Assembly (NCBI GenBank): GCA_934524965.1
Contig: CAKSYU010000003.1
Coordinates: 13,240 to 77,239, forward strand
Origin: an uncultured Angelakisella sp.
GTDB taxonomy: Bacteria > Bacillota > Clostridia > Oscillospirales > Ruminococcaceae
Length of the DNA: 64,000 nucleotides
Direction of reading: 5' to 3'
Shown here: one piece after another, positions 17,523 to 26,907 of the stretch
How the letters are laid out: each line of letters starts with the position of its first letter
Numbering within the stretch: position 1 is the stretch's first letter
Program-made: the position numbers and the translations under genes
Notes under the pieces: generated by a model
What the model was told of the DNA's origin: nothing
Database searches by the model: none
The model's input: only the letters and a program-made list of their open reading frames with translations

Positions 17523-18569
17523 ATGAACGACAATACTTTGATCAGCCTGCGTGGAATTCGGGTTGATTTTGATGACGAGCCGGTTCTCAAGGGGATCGAC
17601 CTCGACATCATGGACAAGGAATTCATTACCTTTCTTGGACCGTCGGGGTGCGGCAAAACCACCACTCTGCGGATCATTGGCGGATTTATCCAGCCCAAGG
17701 AGGGTGATGTTTTTTTTGGTGGTGTCCGCATCAATGATCTGCCCCCTTACAAGCGCGAGGTCAATACCGTGTTCCAGCGGTATGCCCTGTTCCCGCACCT
17801 GAATGTGTACGAGAATGTCGAGTTCGGTCTTAAGATCGCCAAGGTGCCCGAAAAGGAGCGCCGCCAGAGCGTCAAGGAGATGCTCAAGCTGGTGGGTCTT
17901 TCCGGCTACGATAAGCGTCACATCAACCAGCTTTCCGGCGGTCAGCAGCAGCGTGTTGCCATCGCCCGTGCGCTGGTCAACCGTCCCAAGGTCCTGCTGC
18001 TTGATGAACCCCTCGGCGCTTTGGATCTCAAGCTCCGCAAGGAGATGCAGATTGAGCTCAAGCGTATCCAGCAGGCGTTGGAGATCACCTTCATCTATGT
18101 TACCCACGATCAGGAAGAAGCGCTCACCATGTCCGACCGCGTCGTTGTCATGCGGGACGGCAATATTCTGCAGATCGGCACCCCGCAGGATATCTACAAT
18201 GAGCCGTGCAATGCCTTCGTTGCCGATTTCATCGGCGAAAGCAACATCATCGACGGCATCATGCACAAGGACTTCCTCGTGGAATTTGCCAATGACTATT
18301 TCGACTGTGTCGATAAGGGCTTTGAACCAAAGGAGCGGGTTCAGGTTGTTGTCCGTCCGGAGGACTTCAAGATCGTCCCCGCGGATAAGGGCAAGATCTC
18401 CGGCATTGTGGAGACCATTATCTTCAAGGGCGTCCATTACGAGATCATGGTAGACGCCATGGGGTATAAGTGGAAGATCCACACCACACAGTATGTGGAG
18501 CCGGGCACGCTGATCGGCATGGATGTCGCGCCTATGGATATTCATATCATGAAGCGCACGGAGGAATAA
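17523..18569 (+). CDS. potA: Spermidine/putrescine ABC importer ATPase PotA
   Basis: 348 residues. Walker A GPSGCGKT at 39-46, signature LSGGQ at 137-141, Walker B LLLDEP at 158-163 and the H-loop His195 in VTHDQEEA are all intact. The C-terminal regulatory domain (TOBE-like) follows residue 240. It energises the PotBCD polyamine importer. The four genes potA-B-C-D follow with overlaps or gaps of four bases, so one transcript carries the whole importer. Regulation is probably through the structured leader just upstream, which pairs with its ribosome-binding site. Confidence 0.93.
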   Translation: MNDNTLISLRGIRVDFDDEPVLKGIDLDIMDKEFITFLGPSGCGKTTTLRIIGGFIQPKEGDVFFGGVRINDLPPYKREVNTVFQRYALFPHLNVYENVEFGLKIAKVPEKERRQSVKEMLKLVGLSGYDKRHINQLSGGQQQRVAIARALVNRPKVLLLDEPLGALDLKLRKEMQIELKRIQQALEITFIYVTHDQEEALTMSDRVVVMRDGNILQIGTPQDIYNEPCNAFVADFIGESNIIDGIMHKDFLVEFANDYFDCVDKGFEPKERVQVVVRPEDFKIVPADKGKISGIVETIIFKGVHYEIMVDAMGYKWKIHTTQYVEPGTLIGMDVAPMDIHIMKRTEE

Positions 18570-18573
18570 AGCC

Positions 18574-19389
18574 ATGAAATTTCGCTTTTCTTCCGTTCCC
18601 TATATCGTCTGGTCGGTGATCTTTGTCGTCGTACCGCTCATTCTGGTGGCGGTATTCGGTCTTTCCACCAGCGACGGCGAATTTACCTTTGCCAATGTTG
18701 CCAAGGTCTCGGATTACACCGCGGTGTTTGTCCGTTCCATCTGGCTTTCTCTGGTGGCAACGGCGCTCTGCCTTGTCATCGCCTATCCGCTCGGCTTCAT
18801 CATGAGCCGTTACAGCGCCAACAACCAGCGCACGCTGGTCATGCTGGTCATGCTGCCCATGTGGACAAACTTCCTGCTGCGCACCTACGCGTGGATGACC
18901 CTGCTGGAAAATAACGGCGTCATCAACAGCATTCTGGAATTCTTCGGCGTGGGTCCCTTCAAGATGATCTACACGCAGGGCGCCGTGGTGCTGGGCATGG
19001 TGTATAATTACCTGCCCTTTATGGTCATTCCGCTCTATTCCATCATGACCAAGATCGAACCCTACACGCTGGAGGCGGCGGGCGATCTGGGCGCCAACCC
19101 GTGGAACACCTTTACCCGCGTGGTGCTGCCCCTTTCCATGCCCGGCGTCACCACCGGCATCACCATGGTGTTTGTGCCGTCGGTCTCCACCTTTATCATC
19201 TCCCGCATGCTGGGCGGCGGCTCCAATATGATGGTCGGCGACCTCATCGAGACGCAGTTCCTCGGCAACGCCTACAATCCCAATCTCGGCTCCGCCATCT
19301 CGTTGGTGCTCATGGTGTTCATTCTGCTGGTTATGAGCTTGATGAATCAGTTTGAGGATAATGACGACAGAGGAGGTATGCTGATATGA
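18574..19389 (+). CDS. potB: Polyamine ABC importer permease PotB
   Basis: 271 residues, six membrane segments, with the EAA loop around EAAGDLGANPWNTFTRVVLP that contacts the ATPase. RTYAWMTLLENNGVIN is typical of PotB. It starts four bases after potA and overlaps potC by four bases. It pairs with PotC to form the channel. Confidence 0.92.
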   Translation: MKFRFSSVPYIVWSVIFVVVPLILVAVFGLSTSDGEFTFANVAKVSDYTAVFVRSIWLSLVATALCLVIAYPLGFIMSRYSANNQRTLVMLVMLPMWTNFLLRTYAWMTLLENNGVINSILEFFGVGPFKMIYTQGAVVLGMVYNYLPFMVIPLYSIMTKIEPYTLEAAGDLGANPWNTFTRVVLPLSMPGVTTGITMVFVPSVSTFIISRMLGGGSNMMVGDLIETQFLGNAYNPNLGSAISLVLMVFILLVMSLMNQFEDNDDRGGMLI

Positions 19390-20252
19390 AATGGTATGCC
19401 AAGCTTTACACCCGTCTCGTCTTTATCTTCCTGTATCTGCCCATCATTGTGCTCATTGTGTTCAGCTTCAATGAAAGCAAATCCCGTGCCAACTGGACAG
19501 GCTTTTCGTTCCACTGGTACAAGGAGCTGTTCCATAACGAGCTGATCCTCTCCTCGCTGCGCAATACCCTTATCATCGCGCTGGCGGCGTCCGTCATCGC
19601 GCTGGTGCTGGGCACCATGGCGGCAGTCGGCATCTATGCCATGCGCCGCAAGTGGTTCAAGTCCCTGGTGATGAACATTACCTACCTGCCGATCCTCAAT
19701 CCGGAGATCGTCACCGGTGTTTCTATGCTGCTGCTGTTCGTTTCCTTCGGCAACGGCATTCAGAAGTTCAATAACTGGATCGGCGGCACCGCGCTTTCGT
19801 TCCTCCAGCTTCCGGAAATGCAGCTTGGCTTTGTCACGCTCATCATTGCGCATGTCACCTTCTGCACCCCTTATGTCATTCTCAATGTCCTGCCCAAGCT
19901 CCGCCAGATGGATCGCTATACTTTCGAGGCGGCGCAGGATCTCGGGTGCAGCCCTAAGCTCGCGTTTTACAAGGTCGTCATTCCGGAGATCATGCCCGGC
20001 ATGGTATCCGGCTTCCTCATGGCGTTCACCTACTCGCTGGATGACTTCGTGATCAGCTACTTTGTTTCCAGCGCCTCCTCCCAGACGCTGCCCGTCACCA
20101 TCTTCTCCATGGTGCGCAAGCGCGTCAGTCCGGAGGTCAATGCCCTTACCGCCATCATCTTTGTGGTGGTGCTGGTGCTGCTGCTCCTCAGCAACTATTA
20201 CTCTGCCCGCAAGGAAAAGCAGATGATGCGAAAGGAGGAGCCGGAAGCATGA
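19386..20252 (+). CDS. potC: Polyamine ABC importer permease PotC
   Basis: 288 residues, six membrane segments. The ATPase-contacting loop is EAAQDLGCSPKLAFYKVVIP, and SLDDFVISYFVSS is typical of PotC. The start overlaps potB and its end overlaps potD by four bases, indicating tight translational coupling across the operon. Heterodimer partner of PotB. Confidence 0.92.
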   Translation: MKWYAKLYTRLVFIFLYLPIIVLIVFSFNESKSRANWTGFSFHWYKELFHNELILSSLRNTLIIALAASVIALVLGTMAAVGIYAMRRKWFKSLVMNITYLPILNPEIVTGVSMLLLFVSFGNGIQKFNNWIGGTALSFLQLPEMQLGFVTLIIAHVTFCTPYVILNVLPKLRQMDRYTFEAAQDLGCSPKLAFYKVVIPEIMPGMVSGFLMAFTYSLDDFVISYFVSSASSQTLPVTIFSMVRKRVSPEVNALTAIIFVVVLVLLLLSNYYSARKEKQMMRKEEPEA

Positions 20253-21481
20253 AAAAGCGTATTTGTTCTCTCCTTTTGGCGCTTATGATGGTCATTCTGC
20301 TGCTGCCCGTTACCGCATTGGCGGAGGAAAGCGGCATTGATACCTCGGCGCTGGATATGGAATACTACGGTCGCTACAAGGATAAGGGCTACTCCATCAG
20401 CGTCTACAACTGGGGCGAATATATCTCCGACGGCGCCGACGGCTCGCTGGATGTCAACAAGGCGTTCGAGGAGGTCACCGGCATCAAGGTCATCTATTCC
20501 AATTACGATACCAACGAATCGATGTACGCCAAGCTGAAAACCGGCGGCGCGGTCTATGATATCGTGATCCCCTCGGACTACATGATCTCCCGCATGATCG
20601 CGGAGGGCATGCTGCAAAAGCTGGATATGTCCAATATCCCCAACCTCAAAAATATCAACGAGCTTTACCTCAACCAGTCCTACGACCCCAACAATGAGTA
20701 TTCTGTCCCCTATACCTGGGGCGTGCTGGGGCTTATCTACAATACCAAGCTGGTCGAAGATGAATCCGTCGTTGCCAGCTGGGGCGCTTTGTGGAGCGAA
20801 GCCTACATGGATAATATCCTGATGATCAATAACTCCAAGGACGCCTTCGGTTTGACCTTTATGTATCTGGGGCTGCCCATCAATGCCGAATCCACTGAGC
20901 AGGTCGATAAAGCGGTGGAGCTGCTCAAGGATCAGAAAAATGTCATTCAGGCATATGTCGCCGATGAGATCTTCGATAAGATGATCGGTGAGGAAGCCGC
21001 CATCGCGCCCTACTTTAACGGCGACGCCGTCACCATGATCCAGGATAACCCCGATCTCGCGTTCTCTATCCCGATGGAGGGCAGCAACATCTTCACCGAT
21101 TGCCTCTGCGTCCCCGTCGAGAGCCAGAAACGGGAGCTGGCGGAAATGTATATCAACTTCATGTTGGAGCCGGAGGTCGGCATGGCGAATACCGATGCCA
21201 TCGGTTACTCCACCCCCAATAGTCTGGTGTACGAGATGCTGGACGATGAGACCAAGGAGGATACCACCGCCTACCCCAGCGAGGAGGAGCTGGCTCGCTG
21301 CGAGTATTACAACTATGTCGGACCGGAGCTGTCGCTGTACATCGACAGCAAATGGGCAGAGGTGCTCACCGCCGATGAAAAGTACAGCGCCATGATCATG
21401 CCCATGTTCCTCGGGGCGTGTGTGGCGGGCATCATCGCCCTCAATATCGTCCGCGCCACCCGCAAAAAGCGCGACGAGTAA
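20249..21481 (+). CDS. potD: Polyamine-binding protein PotD with C-terminal membrane anchor
   Basis: 410 residues. A Sec signal peptide (MKKRICSLLLALMMVILLL, cleaved after TALA) has no lipobox cysteine. The mature part has the PotD/PotF binding fold: SVYNWGEYIS at its start, VIPSDYMISRMI, and VPYTWGVLGLIYNT. The unusual part is the end: a hydrophobic segment (residues about 382-400, MIMPMFLGACVAGIIALNIV) followed by RATRKKRDE, which should anchor the protein to the outer face of the membrane from its C-terminus in place of a lipid. Last gene of the pot operon, followed by a strong terminator. Confidence 0.9.
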   Translation: MKKRICSLLLALMMVILLLPVTALAEESGIDTSALDMEYYGRYKDKGYSISVYNWGEYISDGADGSLDVNKAFEEVTGIKVIYSNYDTNESMYAKLKTGGAVYDIVIPSDYMISRMIAEGMLQKLDMSNIPNLKNINELYLNQSYDPNNEYSVPYTWGVLGLIYNTKLVEDESVVASWGALWSEAYMDNILMINNSKDAFGLTFMYLGLPINAESTEQVDKAVELLKDQKNVIQAYVADEIFDKMIGEEAAIAPYFNGDAVTMIQDNPDLAFSIPMEGSNIFTDCLCVPVESQKRELAEMYINFMLEPEVGMANTDAIGYSTPNSLVYEMLDDETKEDTTAYPSEEELARCEYYNYVGPELSLYIDSKWAEVLTADEKYSAMIMPMFLGACVAGIIALNIVRATRKKRDE

Positions 21482-21494
21482 CAGAATACTCCCA

Positions 21495-21530
21495 GCAGGC
21501 ACCCGGCACCCCGTCGGGTGCCTGCTTTTT
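21495..21530 (+). terminator. Intrinsic terminator of the pot operon
   Basis: GCAGGCACCCG/CGGGTGCCTGC 11-bp stem followed by TTTTT. Confidence 0.93.
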
Positions 21531-21606
21531 GTGCTCGTTTCTATTCCTCTTATTTGTGAACTATGTCGAATTCCGCTTCCGTTCCTGTCAATCCCTTCAT
21601 AATATA

Positions 21607-21635
21607 TTGACAAATTCTTGTAAATAGGGTACGCT
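21607..21635 (+). promoter_or_regulatory. Promoter of first NPxTG surface protein gene
   Basis: TTGACA, 17-base spacer, TACGCT, about 65 bases upstream of the start. A near-palindrome ggagagaccgtctcc (21656-21670) lies in the leader. Confidence 0.65.
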
Positions 21636-21700
21636 AAAGGTGCCATACTATATCCGGAGAGACCGTCTCCCCTTCACAACATTCATAAGGAGGAATACAA

Positions 21701-22807
21701 ATGAAAAAGGTACTGTCCATTCTGCTCGCAGCGCTCCTGCTGGCAGTCATGCTCCCCCTCACCGCCTTGGCGGAAGATCAGGTAAGTCATAACTTCAATG
21801 TGGAAGACAGCGGCAGCGGGGAAGGCTGGGTTTGGAACAAGGAGACCAAGACCCTTACCCTCACTGATGCCACCATGCGTGACTTCTATCTCCCCGCCGG
21901 CTCTACCATCGTGCTGAACGGCACAAACTATGTCGGCGTTGATGATGAAGGCATCAAATCCTACCACTTTGATTATCATAGCGGCGATGAGCCGGTGCGT
22001 GTCAGCGATACGGTCATCATCACCGGCAACGGCTCCCTTACCGTGTCCGGAGTAAGTTGCGCGGACTTCCTCGTAGAAAGCGGCACCGTTGATTTTATCT
22101 GCCTCAATGACGCCATCGACGGCAGCATCGAGGTCAGGGGCGGCAATGTTGCTATTTCGGCTGGCTTTAATAATGAGGTAAACCCCGCCACCGCCATTAT
22201 GGGCAATGCCGTTGTTTCCGGCGGCAGCCTCACCGTTCATAGCAACGGCGAAGGCATCGTCGGTATGCTCACCGTTTCCGGCGGCAGTGCTTCCGTCACC
22301 GCCAAGGATGCATGTGTTGTCGAGGGTCTCAATGTCTCCGGCGGCGATGTGGAACTGCTCCGCCAAAAACCGGCACTCATTGTCTACTCGCTGGACGATT
22401 TTGAGGGAATCAGTACCACTCGCTTTGCCACAATGTCCGTGACCGGTGGTACCGTGTTCCTCTCTGCGCCCAGCGCAGCGGCGTGGCTTCGGGAAGCGCC
22501 CACCATCGGCAGCGGCATGGTCGTGACCGGTTCCAACACATACGCTGCGGATCGTGACAGCCTTACTGCCGGTGTCCGCTGGGAGTATGTCGTCCGCGCT
22601 GAGGGCATCTGCCCCGTAATGTCGGATGACCTTGTCAGAACATTGCTCATTACTGCCGGCAGCGGCGGCGATATCACCGTCCGTGTTCCGGAGGAGCAGC
22701 AGCCCAACCCCACCACCGGCGCGGCGGATAGCATCGGCGTCACCGCAGCCCTCGCCGCGGCAGTCGCCCTCACCCTCACCGCCTCCGCCCTCATTCGCAA
22801 GAAATAA
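21701..22807 (+). CDS. Secreted surface protein with NPTTG sorting signal
   Basis: 368 residues. An N-terminal signal peptide ending in LTALAED, then a beta-rich region of short repeats with recurring GGS/SGG turns (VSGGSLTV, VSGGSASV, VSGGDVEL, VTGGTVFL), which looks like a right-handed beta-helix. The C-terminus has DITVRVPEEQQPNPTTGAAD, a hydrophobic helix and RKK: a sortase-type NPxTG wall-anchoring signal. No catalytic motif is seen, so adhesion or glycan binding is only a guess. It shares its tail architecture with the protein at 28023. No sortase gene is in the window. Ribosome-binding site aaggagg. Confidence 0.75.
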   Translation: MKKVLSILLAALLLAVMLPLTALAEDQVSHNFNVEDSGSGEGWVWNKETKTLTLTDATMRDFYLPAGSTIVLNGTNYVGVDDEGIKSYHFDYHSGDEPVRVSDTVIITGNGSLTVSGVSCADFLVESGTVDFICLNDAIDGSIEVRGGNVAISAGFNNEVNPATAIMGNAVVSGGSLTVHSNGEGIVGMLTVSGGSASVTAKDACVVEGLNVSGGDVELLRQKPALIVYSLDDFEGISTTRFATMSVTGGTVFLSAPSAAAWLREAPTIGSGMVVTGSNTYAADRDSLTAGVRWEYVVRAEGICPVMSDDLVRTLLITAGSGGDITVRVPEEQQPNPTTGAADSIGVTAALAAAVALTLTASALIRKK

Positions 22808-22829
22808 ACCTGTCACACAGGGCAAAAAG

Positions 22830-22862
22830 ATATCCCCCGACCGCTTCGGTCGGGGGATATTT
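22830..22862. terminator. Bidirectional terminator between convergent genes
   Basis: ATATCCCCCGACC/GGTCGGGGGATAT perfect 13-bp stem with a five-base loop, between the surface protein and the convergent membrane protein gene. Confidence 0.88.
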
Positions 22863-22884
22863 GTTATTGAGGAGATTGAGGAGA

Positions 22885-23580
22885 TCACGCAGCAGCGTTT
22901 TCTTGTTTTTTCTTGTTGTGCACATATACTACGCGCCCCACTAGCATGGAAGCGGCAATGGCGATCAGCATGTACCAGGAGCTTGCCACATCGGTGCAGT
23001 AGCAGAAGAACAGCGCAACCAAAAACGGTGTGACCCAGTAGCCGATCTTCTTCTTATCGCAGATGTTGGTAGCTACTACGCTGCCGAACAGGGCGGATAC
23101 CGCATAGGTGAAGGCAGGCGAGAAGGTGGGGTTGTTGACCAGCGGCTCTATCGCGCCGGAGAAGCACACGCCGATGGTAAGGATAAGCATAACGCAGATC
23201 GCGGAACCGCCGGAAGCGAGGACCGCTACGCAGTGCGCCGCCTCGGAGCAGGGCTCTACCTCACACATGCTCTGCGTTGCCATAATGGCAGGCAGCTTCA
23301 GGTTGGTGGTGTTGCCGGTTACATAGGAGCTGTACAGTGCGCCGGGTCCCATGGACTGCATAAAGCCGAGGGTCTGGCTGATCCAGTAGGGGGCAAGCCA
23401 CGCCACGGCGCTGATCAGTGCGGGAAGGATCGCTTTCCAATCCGGCCATTCACCAAATACGATACTGCACGCCACGGGGAATGCCATCATGACCACGGCA
23501 ATGACCAGGCTGCTGGCAATACCAAACCGATGCACCCATGTATTATAGGAACTCAGTGTTTTTTGTCCTTTTTCACTCAT
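22885..23580 (-). CDS. Integral membrane protein, partner of DUF5058 protein (module 1)
   Basis: 231 residues with six or more hydrophobic segments. I do not recognise a characterised family. Its central segment (SSYVTGNTTNLKLPAIMATQ followed by SMCEVEPCSEA) aligns with TTGNVSDLRMPAVAAAQ and VEGGTEA of the protein at 63348, so these are paralogues. In both places the gene directly follows a DUF5058 gene, here after 16 bases. The shared context indicates a two-component membrane complex. A transport role is inferred from membrane topology and the neighbouring peptidase. Confidence 0.7.
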   Translation of the reverse strand: MSEKGQKTLSSYNTWVHRFGIASSLVIAVVMMAFPVACSIVFGEWPDWKAILPALISAVAWLAPYWISQTLGFMQSMGPGALYSSYVTGNTTNLKLPAIMATQSMCEVEPCSEAAHCVAVLASGGSAICVMLILTIGVCFSGAIEPLVNNPTFSPAFTYAVSALFGSVVATNICDKKKIGYWVTPFLVALFFCYCTDVASSWYMLIAIAASMLVGRVVYVHNKKKQENAAA

Positions 23581-23596
23581 TTCAGTTTCCTCCCCC

Positions 23597-24325
23597 TTAC
23601 GGATGATAGATCAGGCACGCTGCCAGCATACCTACGATCAGGCTGATACTCAGGTTCCAGTCCTTCAGCTTCTTCAGCTTCGGTACTTTCTTGATCAGCA
23701 GCGAGATCAGGAACGAGCATACAAAGCTGATCAGGAAGATAAGCCGCTTATTGCCGTTTTTGGTCTCGGTAACGGAAAGATAACCCATAATGCCCATGAT
23801 GGCGCAGGTGCCCAGAATACCGATCCACTTCATATCCACCTTGCCGGTCATCTTGTTAAAGGCAACGTCGCAGGGCTTGCAGGCGATCGCCATCCAGATG
23901 ATGTTGGTGATACCGGCGATGGTGCATACCCACGCAGCCGCTACCCAAGCGCTGATGGAAAATCCGCCTACGATAAACTCTTCACCCATACCGGTGACAG
24001 CCCACTGGCTTGCCATCGTCTCAAAGGTGGCGGAACCGATAACCGAAAGACGGAACCACGCAAGCGGACCGCCCAGCAGGGGAATAAGGGTAAACAATAC
24101 GACCAGTACAGCCACGGTGGGCATAATGCTTACGCCAAAGCCGATCGTAATGCCTTTTTTCGCCTGTGCGGGTGTTACGCCCAGCTCCAGAGAGCGTCCC
24201 CACGCCTTTTTCATAAATGCCAGCGTCTGTGCCAGTACGACTGCCAGGATCACGGCTACAACTACATACAGCCACCCTTGATTGGCTACCTCTGTGTACA
24301 CTTTTATTTCCTCCTTTTTTATCAC
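23597..24325 (-). CDS. DUF5058-family membrane protein (module 1)
   Basis: 242 residues, about six hydrophobic segments. The N-terminal helix followed by AFMKKAWGRSLELGVT and the later GPLAWFRLSVIGSATFETMA are hallmarks of the DUF5058 family, which has no known function. It lies 30 bases after the M24 peptidase gene and 16 bases before its partner membrane gene, in one minus-strand operon that begins with a gate-domain protein. A paralogue (62631) occupies the same place in a second module, next to another peptidase. I infer a transporter for peptides or amino acids. Confidence 0.8.
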   Translation of the reverse strand: MIKKEEIKVYTEVANQGWLYVVVAVILAVVLAQTLAFMKKAWGRSLELGVTPAQAKKGITIGFGVSIMPTVAVLVVLFTLIPLLGGPLAWFRLSVIGSATFETMASQWAVTGMGEEFIVGGFSISAWVAAAWVCTIAGITNIIWMAIACKPCDVAFNKMTGKVDMKWIGILGTCAIMGIMGYLSVTETKNGNKRLIFLISFVCSFLISLLIKKVPKLKKLKDWNLSISLIVGMLAACLIYHP

Positions 24326-24355
24326 AAATACATTGTGTCTTGATCGGTGTGCCTC

Positions 24356-25456
24356 TTACTCCAGTACGATCAGATCCTTCGTGTAGTGGTTAAAGGAAAT
24401 GGCGCCGGTTTCGGTCACGCACACGGTGTCCTCAATGCGCACGCCGAACTCACCGTTATATACGCCCGGCTCGCAGGAGAAGGTCATGCCCGGCTCCAGA
24501 ATAATATCGCAGTCCTTGGCAAGGTTGGGCAGCTCGTGACCGTCCAGACCCTCACCGTGTCCCAGACGATGGGTGAAATACTGCGCCAGACCGTGCTTGT
24601 CCAGATAGTTCCATGCCAGCATATGTACATCGCAGGCACGCACGCCCGGCTTGATCGCCTCAAAGGCGAGCTGCTGTGCCTCACGCACACGGTTGTAAAC
24701 CTCTACATAGGCAGCGCTGGGCTTGCCGATGTGCAGCGAGCGGGTGATATCGGACCAGTAGTGCATATACGCGCCACCCAGATCCAGATAAACGGCGTCG
24801 CCCTTCTGCGCTACACGGTCGCCGCTTACATGGTGGGCGGAACCGGTATTGGAGCCAAAGGCGATCAGGTTGGAGAAACCGTCTCTCATGCCCTTCTGTG
24901 CCAGCTCGTATTCGATCCAGGTCTTCAGCTCGGCTTCGCTCTTGCCGGTCAGCAGCTGGTCTATCACCATCTGCATCGCCCAGTCGCTCAGCTCACCGGA
25001 TTTCTTCATCAGGTCGATCTCATCGGCGCTCTTGCGCATACGCAGCAGGGTGAACAGGTTGCTGCCCAGTACAAACTCCGCCTTGGGGGCTGCCATGCGG
25101 ATCAGGTTAAAGGTGCGGAACTCAAAGGTGTCATCAATGGCGATCTTACCGTTGCATACGCCCAGCTCAGTCAGGATCTCTTTTACAAAGCTCAGCATAT
25201 CCACGCCGTCTACCCAGGTGCGCTGGTCTTTTACGGTGCAGTCCTTTACCGAGTGTACATGGTACATCTTGGGCACCGCCAGGATCGGCTCACCCTCCTG
25301 CGGAACAAACACTACCTGGAAGCGCTCGTCCTTTTTGGGGGCGTAGCCGGTGGTGTAGAACAGGTTGGGCGAATTGCAGATCGCCACACAGTCCACGGAC
25401 TGCTCGCGCATGACCTTGCGCAGGGATTCCATACGGGTCTCGTGAATGGTACTCAT
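24356..25456 (-). CDS. M24-family aminopeptidase (Xaa-Pro dipeptidase-like)
   Basis: 366 residues using the ATG at 25456, which has agaggta upstream; the frame stays open to 25516. The two-domain creatinase/prolidase fold is visible: an N-terminal domain (NSPNLFYTTGYAP) and a C-terminal pita-bread domain with the five metal ligands (Asp in YLDLGG, Asp in SDITRS, His in LGHGEGLDGHE, Glu in FSCEPG, Glu in VRIEDT). Likely cleaves Xaa-Pro dipeptides or N-terminal residues in the cytosol. Sits between the gate-domain protein and the DUF5058 gene, suggesting it processes what that system imports. Confidence 0.88.
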   Translation of the reverse strand: MSTIHETRMESLRKVMREQSVDCVAICNSPNLFYTTGYAPKKDERFQVVFVPQEGEPILAVPKMYHVHSVKDCTVKDQRTWVDGVDMLSFVKEILTELGVCNGKIAIDDTFEFRTFNLIRMAAPKAEFVLGSNLFTLLRMRKSADEIDLMKKSGELSDWAMQMVIDQLLTGKSEAELKTWIEYELAQKGMRDGFSNLIAFGSNTGSAHHVSGDRVAQKGDAVYLDLGGAYMHYWSDITRSLHIGKPSAAYVEVYNRVREAQQLAFEAIKPGVRACDVHMLAWNYLDKHGLAQYFTHRLGHGEGLDGHELPNLAKDCDIILEPGMTFSCEPGVYNGEFGVRIEDTVCVTETGAISFNHYTKDLIVLE

Positions 25457-25522
25457 TTGCTTTACCTCTTTTCTGTTGGATTGTTGGATTATATTCAGGG
25501 CGGCGGATCCGCCCAAAGCTAC

Positions 25523-26743
25523 TTAGATGATCACAGCATACAGCATGTACAAAAGATGCGCTGCGATGCCCGCGCACAAACCGCCGATGGTATGGCTCAG
25601 AATGGCGTGACCGGTCAGCTGACGGCATTTCAGCGCGTCCATCATCGCTACATGGGTGCTCAGGTATCCGCTCCAGCACATGCACATGGCGGTGAATACC
25701 GCAACATCATTGCTGTTGGCAAGACCGCCGGCGACCATATTGGGCACAATGCCGATGGCTGCGCCCGCGCTGCCCAGCGCGGTAATGGGGACTGCTACGC
25801 AGGAGGGATCGGAAAAGCCGAACAGGGGGGTAAGGATAAAGCTGATTTTATCCGCCAGGGCAGGGAGCAGCGCAATGCCCTGATAGGCGGCGCCGGTATA
25901 TCCTTCTGCGCCAACGCCGTTGGAAAGCAGCATGACAAGGGAGCAGATGACCAGCACGCCGGGGATAATGGATACACCCACCTTTACACCGCTGCTGCCG
26001 CCCTCCAGCGCCGCGTTAAGTACCCGTTCGCCTATGCTGCCGGGGCGTACCTCGCGGTACTTCAGGATATCATAACCGCCTGTTTCGCTGGCAGAGACGA
26101 CCGGATCATCGCCCAGTACCTTGCGGCTCTTTATCATGAACAGCCGTGTCGAAACAATGCTGCCGATGATAGCGCCCACATTACCAAGGAGCGCTGGAAC
26201 CACATAGCTTACGCCGCCGCCGGAAAGCCCCATCATGAATACGGTCACGATAAGCCCCATGCCGAAAGCCGTGCCGATATTGGTCAGCGCGGGCAGCTGG
26301 TATTTCTTAAAGTACTTGCGGAAGCCGGTATCGTCGCACAGCGTCAGAATGGCGGGGTTATCCGAAAGATAGCAGGTCAGCACGCTTACCACGCTCGCGC
26401 CCGGCAGACCGTACAACGGCTTCATCAGGGGCGAAAGCACCCGGTTGAACAGCGCGATGACGCCGAATTCCGAAAGCAGCGCCGCCAGCGCGCCGGCGAC
26501 CACCGCGATCGCCATAATGTAGAAGCAGGTGTTGATCAGCAGATCCGAAGCGGTGTTCAGCATGGTGCTTACCATGTTCACGCCGCCCATTCGGCTGCCG
26601 ATAAACCCGAAAAGGATCGCAAAAATCGCAATGAAAAGGAAGGTCTCCCGGCTGATCGCCTTTTTTACCAGGGGAGGTGCCGCTGCGGCAGCGGTTTGGT
26701 CGGTCGCTTTGCCGCCGCTGCTTTCAAGTGCATCTGTGTTCAT
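25523..26743 (-). CDS. YjiH-like nucleoside-recognition (gate) domain membrane protein
   Basis: 406 residues from the ATG at 26743, which has gaaggagt upstream. About ten hydrophobic segments with paired gate-domain blocks: AIAVVAGALAALLSEFGVIALFNR and GVSIIPGVLVICSLVMLLS. GFSDPSCVAVPITALGSAGA is typical of YjiH-type proteins, usually annotated as nucleoside recognition proteins, with no proven substrate. First gene of the minus-strand operon that continues into the M24 peptidase, DUF5058 and partner genes; divergent from a LysR gene 164 bases away. Confidence 0.75.
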   Translation of the reverse strand: MNTDALESSGGKATDQTAAAAAPPLVKKAISRETFLFIAIFAILFGFIGSRMGGVNMVSTMLNTASDLLINTCFYIMAIAVVAGALAALLSEFGVIALFNRVLSPLMKPLYGLPGASVVSVLTCYLSDNPAILTLCDDTGFRKYFKKYQLPALTNIGTAFGMGLIVTVFMMGLSGGGVSYVVPALLGNVGAIIGSIVSTRLFMIKSRKVLGDDPVVSASETGGYDILKYREVRPGSIGERVLNAALEGGSSGVKVGVSIIPGVLVICSLVMLLSNGVGAEGYTGAAYQGIALLPALADKISFILTPLFGFSDPSCVAVPITALGSAGAAIGIVPNMVAGGLANSNDVAVFTAMCMCWSGYLSTHVAMMDALKCRQLTGHAILSHTIGGLCAGIAAHLLYMLYAVII

Positions 26744-26793
26744 TGAACCAACTCCTTCAATTTTGTGCAAATTATCCGGATTTCTGCTTTTTC

Positions 26794-26864
26794 TTGACAA
26801 AATATTAGCGCTGGGTTTAGTATAGAGCACAAGGGCACACAAGTAAAACGCATATTTCTTGTGT
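26794..26864. promoter_or_regulatory. Divergent promoter/operator region for LysR and module 1
   Basis: Plus-strand promoter TTGACA, 18-base spacer, TAGTAT (26794-26823). A minus-strand promoter reading TTTACT, 17-base spacer, TATACT is in the same stretch. ACACAAG (26837-26843), N14, CTTGTGT (26858-26864) is a perfect 7-bp inverted repeat and a likely LysR-type operator. Confidence 0.6.
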
Positions 26865-26907
26865 CTAACATGCAAAAACTGCATGTAACGGGAAAAGGAG
26901 GCTGGAA

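Noticed and set aside
24347-26746. Plus-strand open frame of about 800 codons opposite the M24 and gate-protein genes
   Set aside because: It has no ribosome-binding site, is low-complexity in His/Gln/Gly, and is antisense to two genes with clear catalytic or membrane signatures. Long antisense frames are expected at this GC content.
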